Positions 1-9,700 of a stretch of 64,000 nucleotides of DNA are shown piece by piece; the first letter of the stretch is position 1, and each line of letters opens with the position of its first letter. A program made the translations under genes and the position numbers. This stretch comes from Zeus faber. Taxonomy: Eukaryota; Chordata; Actinopteri; Zeiformes; Zeidae. The notes beneath the pieces were generated by a model that was given only the letters and a program-made list of their open reading frames with translations, made no database searches and was not told the origin of the DNA. The stretch spans positions 14,519,743-14,583,742 of the forward strand of contig OY482846.1 in the NCBI GenBank assembly GCA_960531495.1. Direction: 5' to 3'.

Positions 1-180
1 GACAGTCTTGTCAGCCTTTTCAGTCTAAAACACAGTGGCATGCACCACCTCACATTTTTTCACTTTGAAGCCACAAAACTCCCAAAATGAATTTCCTTTA
101 AAAATAAAAATAAAAGTGGATTCAGATTGAGCGTAGATTATACTGGTTTTTCATGGTTATTTTGACGTGTTGACTCCAAC

Positions 181-1497
181 CTGATGTAGGCCGTGAACTC
201 CTTCCTGTTCTCCACGAACACGTCGGCATCGCAGGGTGCGGGTGGCTCGGCCTGCAGCTCCTCGGGGATGTAGAAGGACACTGTGAAGGTGGAGTCGCAA
301 GCCGGGCCGGCGCCGGGCTCCACCCGGCACGTCACGGGTGCCGTCATCTCCACGCTTGTCTCTAAAACGCACGAAAAGCAAAGTGAAAAAAGTACCTGCG
401 GCCGTATGTAAACAGCAAACATCTGACATATATCTGACCACTTCTGCTTTGTATCTTTTTGTATTTTTGGCTATTTGTATGTATTTGACCTTTTATTTAT
501 CAATTTTTTTTTGCTTTTTTCACTTTTTATTCCGTTTTATTGTTATTTTTACTCTACATTTTTTCAGACTGTTCTTTTTGTGTTAATGGTCTGCAGTGAC
601 ACGTACCAACGCTGACCAGGACAAATTCCCAGTGTATGTCATTGTAATAAACGGTTTCTGATTTCTAAAAGGAAGTGGCAGTGGAAGTGAAAGTTCAGTC
701 TTAAATTGAACTCGCAAAAGCAAGACAATTTAACTCCAGACTTAACTCTGCTGACACTGACAATGTAATGGATAGTTGTAAAATATATGGCAGATAGAAC
801 AACCTTTCACACGTCATGTTGCACATGTTCTGAAAAGTAAAAACACTATTCGGGGCATACGCCAAATAATGGTTTAAGAGTAAAACAAGGTTTATTTGAT
901 TCATTTATTGCACTGCACTGAAACTTTTATGGGTTCTATGTCCTTTTATAATGTGCTTCTTCGCACTATGCCCTGTTGTTTAAGAATTTCACTCTAACAT
1001 CAGCTCATGGGTGGTGGTTTGTTTAAGAATTTCACTCTAACATCAGCTCATGGGTGGTGGTTTGGGGTGTGAGTCAGAGGGTGTGAGACTGAGGGTGTGA
1101 GACGGGCATTTTAACAACTTCATCAAAACGACTCGGGTATTATGAGCATTTATTTTTTGAGGGTTATTTATTCCACACGCTTTTTATGTCGAATTGTAAA
1201 TATCAATTCTTGTCACTCACTTTAAACTACATATGGGAACATATGGAGGAAAATACATATTCATGTATATAATCTGAAAGGTTTTACAGTATATAATATG
1301 TATATATATATATGTATATATATATTTATTATCATGTGTGGCCGTTTCTGAAACTCACCGCTTTGGTTGTGTCCCTGGATGTACTTGAAGAGCCTGCGGA
1401 ACCCGGTGCTCATGGCCTCGTCCCAGTTCGCCCCAGAAACACTGGTGCTGATCCACTTGGCGGCGTGGTAGGTGCGGACCTCATAGTCCTGTGCCTT

Positions 1498-1532
<35 letters not shown>

Positions 1533-1663
1533 AAGACTCACAGCATGGTGTATTATACAAATGACATAAAAGACAGGAGTTTGTTTACCTTTGTTTCCAC
1601 TGGTGAGAACTTTGGGTTCTGGTAGCCGGACGAGAACAGCGCTCGTCCCACTGCCCTCAGCAT
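181..1663 (-). CDS. hebp2: Heme-binding protein 2 / SOUL family protein, first three coding exons (3' part lies beyond base 1)
   Basis: Seen: three exons on the minus strand, 1663-1589 (75 nt, phase 0), 1494-1359 (136 nt) and 361-181 (181 nt). All are bounded by AG/GT and join in phase. The start MLRAVGRALFSSGYQNP is followed by the SOUL-domain signatures YEVRTYHAAKW, NWDEAMSTGFRRLF, VEMTAPVTC and VSFYIPEE. Known: SOUL/HEBP proteins are small (about 190-200 residues) tetrapyrrole-binding or BH3-like proteins of cytosol and mitochondria. The domain is cut by the window edge at about residue 130. The ATG at 1663 was chosen because family members start close to this point, but the frame stays open upstream to an ATG at 1882. 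The exon 2 acceptor is formed directly by a (TG)n tract. hebp2 is the best name; another SOUL paralogue is possible. Confidence 0.87.
978..1063. repeat. 43-bp direct tandem duplication in hebp2 intron 2
   Basis: The unit beginning GTTTAAGAATTTCACTC is present twice head to tail with no visible mismatch (978-1020 and 1021-1063). It is followed by shorter GGGTGTGAGAC-like repeats up to about 1103. The perfect identity suggests a recent duplication. Confidence 0.85.
1499..1527. repeat. (CA)14 microsatellite abutting the hebp2 exon 2 acceptor
   Basis: Uninterrupted CA run. On the gene strand it reads (TG)n and stands where the polypyrimidine tract should be, ending four bases before the acceptor AG of the exon at 1494. 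Confidence 0.9.
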
Positions 1664-1869
1664 CTTTCCGGCGCAGGAAGAGAAGCCGCCTTCAAACGGT
1701 GGTCGCGGGGAATAAACTGTTCGCCTGGCCGGGGGCCGAGCACCAACTGCGGTCGTTGGAAGTGTGAACGTGGGTTGCTGTTGTTGTTTTTTGTTTTTTG
1801 AGGGAAGGGCGGAAAGGAGGCGCAACCGTGGGGCGTCGCGCGAGTCGCCGCCTCTGCGTGGGAGGGGCG

Positions 1870-1935
1870 CTTGTGTCGCCATGGAGCCTCTTCCCGTCAC
1901 ATGACCGTCCAGCGCTCTGATTGGACGAATGAGTC
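1870..1935 (-). promoter_or_regulatory. Candidate hebp2 promoter: CCAAT box and E-box
   Basis: About 210-270 bases upstream of the hebp2 ATG. On the minus strand the sequence reads a CCAAT box (plus strand ATTGG at about 1919-1923), followed toward the gene by the near-palindrome GTCACATGAC (about 1895-1905), an E-box of the bHLH-zip type. Flanks are GC- and CpG-rich down to about 1660. The transcription start is not visible directly; the promoter role is inferred from position and motifs. Confidence 0.4.
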
Positions 1936-2510
1936 GTCGCTGAGCGGTCGAGCAGTGTTACGAAACAAAACGTTCAGTTAAATAACAACACATTGAGCTG
2001 TGACGAGTTACGTTTTTATGTTGGAAAAAAAACCAAAACAAAAAAACCTTCCATTTTTAAAGTAAAATTACGTAATGAATTATTGAAACGTACTGTTACT
2101 ATTTCATACTGTACTCAAAAGGAAGTATTACCATATAACATAACCATACAACAGCCAATAATAAAGTGCTGCTGTACCTTTATTTGTGCAGATGAGTGAT
2201 CATATCCTGGTCACAATTTACAAACAAAGAGGTTTAGGGGGGTGTCAGTAATTTAAAGGATATGGAACTCATGAGTTATTGATGAGCAATCCTAAGTCAG
2301 GCCCTGATGTATATATATATATACATAAATACAAAAAGTCCCCCAGAGGTGAATATACTTAAGTAATACCAGATCATGTTTTTGAGGGCAGTAACGTCCC
2401 CGTATTAACTCCCGGACCACAAAACTAATTATTTGTGACCGGCCACACGGAATTACACGGATCTCTCTAATATATAGCTTGATAACATATATAGCTTTGT
2501 AGCTTGAATG

Positions 2511-2572
2511 TTATTCTCCCTTGTAAGTCGCTTTGGATAAAAGCCTCTGCTAAATGACAATGTAAATGTAAA
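2511..2572 (+). repeat. Teleost LINE/SINE conserved 3' tail, copy 1
   Basis: Carries the motif TAAGTCGCTTTGGATAAAAG followed by CTGCTAAATGAC and ATGTAAATGTAAA. This is a conserved 3' tail shared by many fish SINEs and their partner LINEs. No body of the element is recognisable upstream, so it is a 5'-truncated copy. Confidence 0.6.
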
Positions 2573-3394
2573 TATATTAGTCTGCCCCCCCGGTGACCCG
2601 TGTGCTCTGTGTGAGTGCGGCTTTCTTTCATTTTCAGTTTTGGTGTGAGTGTGAGTGTTTGGTGGTTGTTTGCCTGTCTCCCTCCTCTCTATCCTCCGCT
2701 CGGGTCCTGGCTCCACCGGGACCAGCTGATGGCACCAGCAATCAGGCCCACCCCACCCTGGGAACAGCAGCTGCCAGTGATTACAGACCTGCACGTCTGC
2801 TCTGCTTGTCCCCTTCCCCTGGTGCCGCGACACCTCCGACCGCTCGCCATGTGGCCCGCCCGTTCGGGATCTACCAGACTGTCCGGTTCGTTTGCCACCA
2901 GCTTCCTCTGTCTACCGCTTCTCCCTGGATTCACCTGTACTATTCATTCCCCAGCTTGTGGCGACCTCTGGTAAAAAAAAAACTAAAAAAACCTGTCTGC
3001 GTTTAGGCTCCTGTGCCAGCGTGGCTCGTGGTGGAACGATCTGGATAACGGTGGACCCGGCAGATGCAGATCCACCTCAGCAGTGCGCTTGCTACTCAGT
3101 GGGTCGGCATACGCACCGCGACCCTGCTCTCTGCAGCCTGGTGGTGCCGTTTCAGACTCTAGCTCTCGGTATCCAGCCAGCTCAAGCCCACACCCCATTT
3201 CCGGCTATAACTTTGGCCGCAGCCGTCTCTCCACAGATGGCTCTACGGTCCACCTACCCAAGAACTTGCCTGAACCCTAAGCAGGTGATCGAGGCACCCG
3301 TTTCATTCCCTTCCCAGTGCCCCCCTGGTGTCGGTTGTAGCTTTCCTTCCCTACTGACTGTTCCCAGTGTGTAGAACTCAGACCTTTATCTGAT

Positions 3395-3450
3395 TCCTCC
3401 CTTGTAAGTCGCTTTGGATAAAAGCGTCTGCTAAATGACTAAATGTAAAT
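3395..3450 (+). repeat. Teleost LINE/SINE conserved 3' tail, copy 2
   Basis: Same tail as at 2511 (CTTTGGATAAAAGCGTCTGC then TAAATGACTAAATGTAAAT). It lies between two gag-like pieces of the gypsy fragment, so it most likely inserted after that element decayed. Confidence 0.6.
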
Positions 3451-3575
3451 TCCTTCCGCCATGGCTGAGCTTGCCTCTCGGGAGCTACCTCCTGACTTGG
3501 CCATGGCCATCTGTGTAGACGGGCTCCAACGCAAAGTGTAGGAGGGAGGGGAGGCATTTCTGCGACCAGCCCAGC

Positions 3576-3576
<1 letters not shown>

Positions 3577-3618
<42 letters not shown>
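3577..3618. repeat. Poly-C tract of about 40 bases
   Basis: Long C homopolymer followed by two copies of CCCCCCGGATCACCT. Real biological length is uncertain because such tracts are prone to sequencing and assembly error. Confidence 0.8.
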
Positions 3619-3620
<2 letters not shown>

Positions 3621-3749
3621 ATCACCTCCCCCCCCGGATCACCTCCCCCGGTGTGTCGCTGCGCTCCCTGTCCCGGTGAGTAGTGCTATTGGCTCCCTGA
3701 GAGCCATACCCAGCACATATTACACTGAAAATAACTTTCTTTTTTTCGA

Positions 3750-3826
3750 GTGCTGCATGTTCCCCACCAAGATTCAAGATTTTTATTTGTCACATACAAA
3801 TCTTGAATCTTGGTGGCGAACATGCA
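3750..3826. repeat. Inverted repeat (hairpin) of about 30-bp arms
   Basis: CATGTTCCCCACCAAGATTC on the left is answered by its near-exact reverse complement ending in GGTGGCGAACATGCAG on the right, around a loop of about 15 bases (TTATTTGTCACATAC). Arms differ by one visible base. It resembles the TTTATTTGTCACATAC core of fish MITE-like repeats. No target duplication was found. Confidence 0.7.
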
Positions 3827-4074
3827 GACACCACCAGACACCACCTTGACGCTCATTGGGGGCTACTTAGACGGGAGGTTTATTCGTACCCGGAGGGGAA
3901 TCGCAGAACAAGCAGGAAGTTTGACGTGTAAAGCAAAACATGTAACAATCAAGTACGTAACGAGATGCAGACGTGGTGTTCAAACGCTTCGATCTAAATG
4001 CGAACTAACAACAGAGCTGCGATGTCATAGTTGGATGCGTTGTCTGTCTTGTATTGTTTTGGACAAGTTTAGGG

Positions 4075-4262
4075 GGGTGCACCGGTCCTGGAGGTACTGC
4101 AATACCAGGTCGATGCGTGGAGTGGACGGAGCAAGCCCCTGTTCCATCTCCCTGCTCCAAAAATCAATTTAATATATGGTCCCCGGGTAGGGGACGTATC
4201 AGATATTAAACTGATAAGAACAGATACTACACTTGATCTTAGCCAAAAGGCCGAGAAGCGAT
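4075..4262 (-). ncRNA. U2 spliceosomal snRNA, copy on the minus strand
   Basis: The 188-nt sequence is base-for-base the reverse complement of the plus copy at 5246-5433. It starts ATCGCTTCTCGGCCTTTTGG and ends GTGCACCC. The branch-point recognition element GTAGTA lies near nucleotides 33-38 (about 4230-4225) and the Sm site ATTTTTG near nucleotides 99-105. Known: U2 snRNA pairs with the intron branch site in the major spliceosome and is transcribed by RNA polymerase II from PSE/DSE promoters. All hallmark elements are intact, so the copy looks functional. The control region would lie at about 4263-4560 and is shared in sequence with the other copy. Confidence 0.95.
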
Positions 4263-4567
4263 GCCGGGGAAACGGGTGAAGCGCGCTCCTCGTTGCCCTG
4301 CGTGTCACTCTGCATCACAGTTCTTGAAAAATAAAAAATAAAAATCATAAAAAAAAACGATCGAAAGCCGATTCAAATGTAGTAAAGTTAGAGTTCTCCA
4401 TAAACGGCAGAGGATGTTTATCTTCACTCTGTTTTAAGCGACGGCGCTGTAAATATATATATTTTTTGGATTTGTTACTTCCGGCCTCGTGGTGCACCGC
4501 TAGCCAATCGGAACGGAGGAAAATAAAGCGCCATAGATCTCGGTTCAAGGCGACGTTAGAATTGACT

Positions 4568-4943
4568 CTTGAACGTTTTAGCATCAGCCGAGTAGAGAAT
4601 CACATCACCGAGGTCAGTTACCCCCAAATAAAAAGTCCGATGGGAACACAAGACTTTATTCTTTCTACACGTTCGTTGACCTGGCCTCCTGGTGGACATT
4701 TAGAGTAACTGCACTCATAGCGCCCATATACGGGTGCAGTTACTCTAAATGTCCGCTAGATGGTGGAGTAACTTTGCGGTGCACTGTATGTTAATGTGCA
4801 CTTGTATAGATGACACGGTGGAGTGAGGTGTTGGGGACGCGCTGCGATGTGTCAAATGAAGCCATTTACCATCTGATTACTAATCTAGCATCTGATTAAT
4901 AATCTACCATCTGATTACTAATCTAGCATCTGAATTCTAATCT
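4568..4943. other. Spacer between the U2 palindrome arms: hairpin and short minisatellite
   Basis: Contains an inverted repeat (about 4690-4762; GGACATTTAGAGTAACTGCA against TGCAGTTACTCTAAATGTCC). A tandem array (about 4867-4943) follows, about four copies of an 18-19-bp unit of the type CATCTGATTACTAATCTAG. No coding sequence is seen. Whether the spacer acts as a shared promoter or enhancer for the two U2 genes is unknown. Confidence 0.7.
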
Positions 4944-5245
4944 AGTCAATTCTAACGTCGCCTTGAACCGGGTTCTATGGCGCTTTATTTTCCTCCGTTC
5001 CGATTGGCTAGCGGTTGCACCACGAGGCCGGAAGTAACAAATCCAAAAATATATATTTACAGCGCCGTCGCTTAAAACAGAGTGAAGATAAACATCCTCT
5101 GCCGTTTATGGAGAACTCTAACTTTACTACATTTGAATCGGCTTTCGATCGTTTTTTTTCTGATTTTTATTTTTTATTTTTCAAGAACTGTGATGCAGAG
5201 TGACACGCAGGGCAACGGGGACCGCGCTTCACCCGTTTCCCCGGC

Positions 5246-5433
5246 ATCGCTTCTCGGCCTTTTGGCTAAGATCAAGTGTAGTATCTGTTCTTATCAGTTT
5301 AATATCTGATACGTCCCCTACCCGGGGACCATATATTAAATTGATTTTTGGAGCAGGGAGATGGAACAGGGGCTTGCTCCGTCCACTCCACGCATCGACC
5401 TGGTATTGCAGTACCTCCAGGACCGGTGCACCC
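5246..5433 (+). ncRNA. U2 spliceosomal snRNA, copy on the plus strand
   Basis: A full 188-nt U2 snRNA from ATCGCTTCTCGG to GTGCACCC. The branch-site pairing motif GTAGTA is at 5278-5283 and the Sm site ATTTTTG at 5344-5350, followed by GGAGCAGGGAG and the 3' stem loops. It is identical to the minus copy at 4075-4262, and the two are head to head with 983 bases between their 5' ends. The loop IIb sequence CTACCCGGGGAC differs from the human form (as I remember it) in a manner that keeps pairing. A PSE is expected near 5186-5205 but I cannot define it with certainty. Confidence 0.96.
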
Positions 5434-5446
5434 CCCTAAACTTGTC

Positions 5447-6723
5447 AACGGTAATTCATGAATGGGCGTCACATCCCGCTCCTGCCCACGAAGGTCTCTG
5501 TCGCAGTGTTTAATCTGCGGCCCCCCCCCGGACGAATCGTCCGAAGCAGCCTCTACGCACAAAGAAAGCGAATTATGAAACACGTTCAAAATGCACATTC
5601 GCAAGCTTCTATCGCCGGGTGCCAGGGCTTCCCCGGGCGTGTCCAATTTATTCCCGTGTTAGTTTGATCACTACACCAGAGCCAGGCGTGGGAACAATCC
5701 TTCCGCAGCAGGAGCAAAAAAAAAATACAAAAAAAAAATAAGACGTTTCAAATGGAATTTAGGTGATTGCCGCTGACATAGCACTGTAGCTGAAGTTGTT
5801 CTCGTAAAATGTGAGCGTCTGGGAAGAACTCAGCTGGATGTGTGTTGAACTCGTCACTGCACTGGAGCAGTGTCATGTCTGATGAACCGTCCTGCTGGCA
5901 AACGTAAACAGGCTCGAGGCTCTCCGCTGCACACGCCCATTAACTGCAATGAACATCAAGTGCAGCACGACATTCATCCTACAGTTTGGATTAAAATAAA
6001 TAACAAAAACCCCACTTTTATCCTTTTCCCCCCTGACAACATAGGGAACACTTTCACAAAATGTGATTAGATCCAACCACTTATGCATCATTTTACTTTT
6101 TTGGGAGGCGATAACAGTGTAGTTGGATATCAGAGTTTGGTAGTTCTAAACAGATTTTTGATTACATGTAGGTAATTGGTAAAGCAATTGCGAGGTAAAA
6201 ATAATGCCTACAATTACCTTAATGTTAGCAGCATAGCTGGCACAATGTACAGCAAATAACCAAAATAAAGTTTAAAAAGCAGGTTTTGAAGACTTCTGTT
6301 GCATAAAAATAAATAAGTAAAAGAAGCATCCTGAAGTAATGACATTTAAGTGTCTGAGGTAAGGCTCAGGGAAGGTGGAGTTTGGCACAAGGTGCAGTAT
6401 CACGGAGCAGGACGTGGATTGTGGTAAATGTTAAAATAATTAGCCTTCATCGTAATACAAAATCTAATGTGGAGAAAAGTGCCGTAAAAATACATCTTCC
6501 ACATTGTCCCAGTAGATTTCCACCGTTTTTATACAGCCATCGGAAACGTTCCTATTAGTTTAAGTGACTGTTCACTAATATAACCAATGGAAAACCTGTA
6601 TTCGATGTTCCCTTAAATGTGCAGAGAGGCAGTTATGTTTCCATTTGATGCGGAGGATTCAAACCCCGCTCCTCTTTCTCCCTAACTTCAAATATACGTC
6701 CCGTCAATGAGTGCGTGTGTGTG
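5447..6723. other. Intergenic, U2 to serac1 3' end
   Basis: No gene recognised. The last several hundred bases before 6724 should include the serac1 3' UTR (minus strand), but no polyadenylation site could be assigned with confidence. Confidence 0.4.
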
Positions 6724-9700
6724 TCAGTGGCTGAGGTGGTTCTGCAGAGTTTCCCGGATGAACTGGAGGCTGCGCTTGTAGAGGAACGACTCTTTTGTCT
6801 CCGGCTTGCACACGTTGAGATGGTCTACGTCCACCTCCACCAGGTCCCCGATGCCCAGGTCTGAAATGGGAGGGGAGGGGGGGACAACCAATAGTTCGAT
6901 TCAGAGGTCCACGCCCTTCCAGGCTGCATATGAATGTTGATAACCGGCTGCTTACTTGCTGACTGGGCCGGCACCACGATTATCTTGATCATGGGGCCGA
7001 TGGTCGTAGGGAGCGTCTCGGCAAAGCTCAGCACCTTGTATTCTCTTTCCTTGGCCAAGTTGAGGAAGTTCTCATTCAGATCACAGAGAGCTGGAGAGTC
7101 TGAAAAACGCATTTTAAACAAATGGGGACAACCACATTAATGGCTGTTAAAAGCTAGTAGGACATTTCGAATTAGACCATATGAATAACCCTAATACAGT
7201 GGTACCTTGAGTTACGAGCGCACTAACATGAGTTTTCAGAGCTACGAGCCGTCATTCCGTCAAGGTTTTTTTTTATTTTTATTGATTTGCGAGCAAAAAT
7301 GTGAGTTACGAGGAGCGAGCTTCAGGTGCACCACCGCTGGTTGGCGCGGCGAGCGAGTGCGGCCAGCAGCCCGCGTCTCACTCCTTCACTTCATGTGTTT
7401 ACCTGAGCGTGGAAGCATATCTTTTGTGTTTTGTGCGCGCGATTTGTGCTTTTTGTGCAGTTATCTTGCCAAAAAAAAACAATTTCTAACCATGGGTCCT
7501 AAGAAAGTAAGTTCTGAGGAGAAGAAGAAGCAGCGGATGATTTCGATTGAATTAAAGCATGAAATCATAGAAAAACCTGAGCGAGGTCTTGCGTGTGATG
7601 GAATTGGCGAGGCAGTGTGATCTTAGTACTTCTACGATATGTATCATACCGAAGCAGAAGGAGACGATAAAGGGTATTACGCCAGCCAAGGGCGTTAAAA
7701 TAATGTCTAAGCTGTGGAACCGCTGTCTATAAAAAGGAGAATCTGCTGTTGGTGTGGTTGACGGAGAAGCAGCTCGTAGGAGATAACGTGACGGAGGGTA
7801 TCATCTGCGAGAAGGCAGAAGAGAAGAGAGATCTACACATTATCTTTTATTGTGTTTTATGTTTCTATACAATATTTGTTGTTTATAAATACATTTTTCT
7901 TATTTAAAAACACGTAACAAAAAAAAAATGGGATGTTTTTTTGGGGGCTGGAACGGCTTAATGGCTTAAATACGAGCAGATTGAATTACGAGCTCTGTCA
8001 CGGAACAAATTAAACTCGTAAGTCAAGGTACCACTGTAATACTGAGCCAAAAATACAGATGCGGAAACAAAGGTCTTAGTGGGATTAAGTCCATACAAGA
8101 ATACCAAAAGGTAAAACAGCGCTTTGGGCCGCCCTTCAGACAAATCTTAACTGTATTCACTGACCTTTGCAGAGCTCTCGGACCTCTATGGAGGGGAAGA
8201 GCAGATATCTGACGTTGACTGAGTACTCGGCCATGTAGGTGCCGTGGTGCGGGACGCTGTAGAACAACATGCCCTTGGTGTTCTGTAGGAGCCTGTGCAT
8301 TTCAGGGTCCTCCGCGGCGTCCAAGAGCATCTTCTTCACCAGCAACCCTGACGGAGAATTTATTTAGATGCGGGGGGTGTTATTTACCACCACAGCAGCC
8401 CATTTGAACATTTAAATATGCCCCCTCCAGGCAATTTCAAAACCTGACATTAGCGCCCACCTCCCATGCTGTGTGCGACCCAAATCACAGGCCTCTCTCC
8501 GACTCCTGCTTGCTTCAGCTTGTGCAGGAGCTCATGGCTTCTGTAGGCCAGGGACTTCCTAAAAACAAGAATGAAAATCAGGATGGTCCCTAACTTATGG
8601 TCTCTTGGGGTCTTCTTTACCATCTGTGCTTATGCATACACCAATCAGCCACATTAAATCCACTGACAGTTGAAGTGAATACATGAATCATCTCGTTCCA
8701 ATGGCACCTGTCAAGGGGTGGGATATATTTGGCAGCAAGTGAACGGTTGGTTCTTGAAGTTGATGTGTTGGAAGCAGGAAAAATGGACAGGCGTAAGGAT
8801 CTGAACGACTTTGACAAGGTTTCAATTCTCAATTTCCACACTATTGATACACCGGTAGCAGCTGCTTCCTCGCTCTCTTGTCTCTCACAGTGATCTGCCA
8901 TGATAAAATACAACAACTTAATAATGATAAATGACACAATTGCTCAACTTAAATGAACATTTACTTAACACTGTTATTGTCAGCATAGTCTCTGCAGTGC
9001 ACTTATTTTAAATGTATCAACTTAATAATTTTCCACAGGTTGTTAAACTAAACTTTGTTAAAAAAAAAAGATTATGAATGTAAAACAAAAAAGAATTATA
9101 AACAACATGCATCATATGTAAGCCTGGTCAGTTAATAGAATCTCCCCGTTTTAGAAGTGCAGGATTTACAAGTAAAGCATTTACACAAAAACATACAGTT
9201 TATACTAAATTAAGTCCAATAGCAATGGAACGCAACAGGGAGACGGTGTGATGTGCCATGGGACAGTGTGCCACATTTTTTGGGGTTCGTCTTAAAGTGT
9301 GAATGGGTATCGAGGCAGGGGAATTCCAACGCGGGATGCCCGAGATGGTGCGCATCGGGGCGCCCGTGATCTGTGCTCCGTTGTGCGCTTTACCTTATTG
9401 AACTGAAACTAAAAAGAACCGTGTTTAAAATTGCTATTTCATACAAGATAGGAAACACACAAAAACAAATAGATGTAAAATTAAAACACAAGAAAACTGG
9501 ACCACACGCACGGCGCAGCGCTGTCTGAAGGAGAAACCAAATCTACTCTAACTCTGAGTAGGGTTTATGTTTTTCCTCAAATGCGAAGTATTCCCAAACA
9601 GCGCTCCTGCTGTTTTCTTTCAAAACCATCACAGAGGCTCTGCACTTGCCATCTTTAATAAGCTGTGACCACAACAGATAAATTAGACAGTGAAAATAGT

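Larger units (their letters stand above)
2583..3620 (+). mobile_element. Ty3/gypsy-type retrotransposon fragment: LTR-like region plus broken gag start
   Basis: An LTR-like block covers about 2583-3025 and ends in the CTGTCTGCGTTTAGGCTCC type of sequence found at the right edge of fish gypsy LTRs. A gag-like start follows at about 3050: VDPADADPPQQC, close to the MDPADAD start of fish gypsy gag. A second gag-like piece lies at about 3470-3570 (ELASRELPPDLAMAICVDGLQ). The pieces are split by a SINE/LINE tail at 3395-3450 and cut off by a poly-C tract. No pol is present. The LTR borders are approximate. Confidence 0.55.
4062..5446. repeat. Palindrome of about 0.5 kb arms carrying two U2 snRNA genes
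   Basis: The left arm (about 4062-4567) and right arm (about 4944-5446) are reverse complements with only a few substitutions and small indels, separated by a spacer of about 376 bases. The arms extend 15 bases or less past the U2 3' ends and about 300 bases upstream of them, so each gene carries the same upstream control region. The near-identity means either recent duplication-inversion or ongoing gene conversion. Confidence 0.9.

Noticed and set aside
2593-3374. Several overlapping plus-strand frames of 119-160 codons
   Set aside because: They lie in the LTR-like and gag-like gypsy fragment; only short gag-like pieces are recognisable and the frames disagree.
4069-5439. Repeated 79-codon frames on both strands reading MTRRAT...HASTWYC
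   Set aside because: They run through the U2 snRNA genes and their promoters; the repeat of the protein is just the palindrome.
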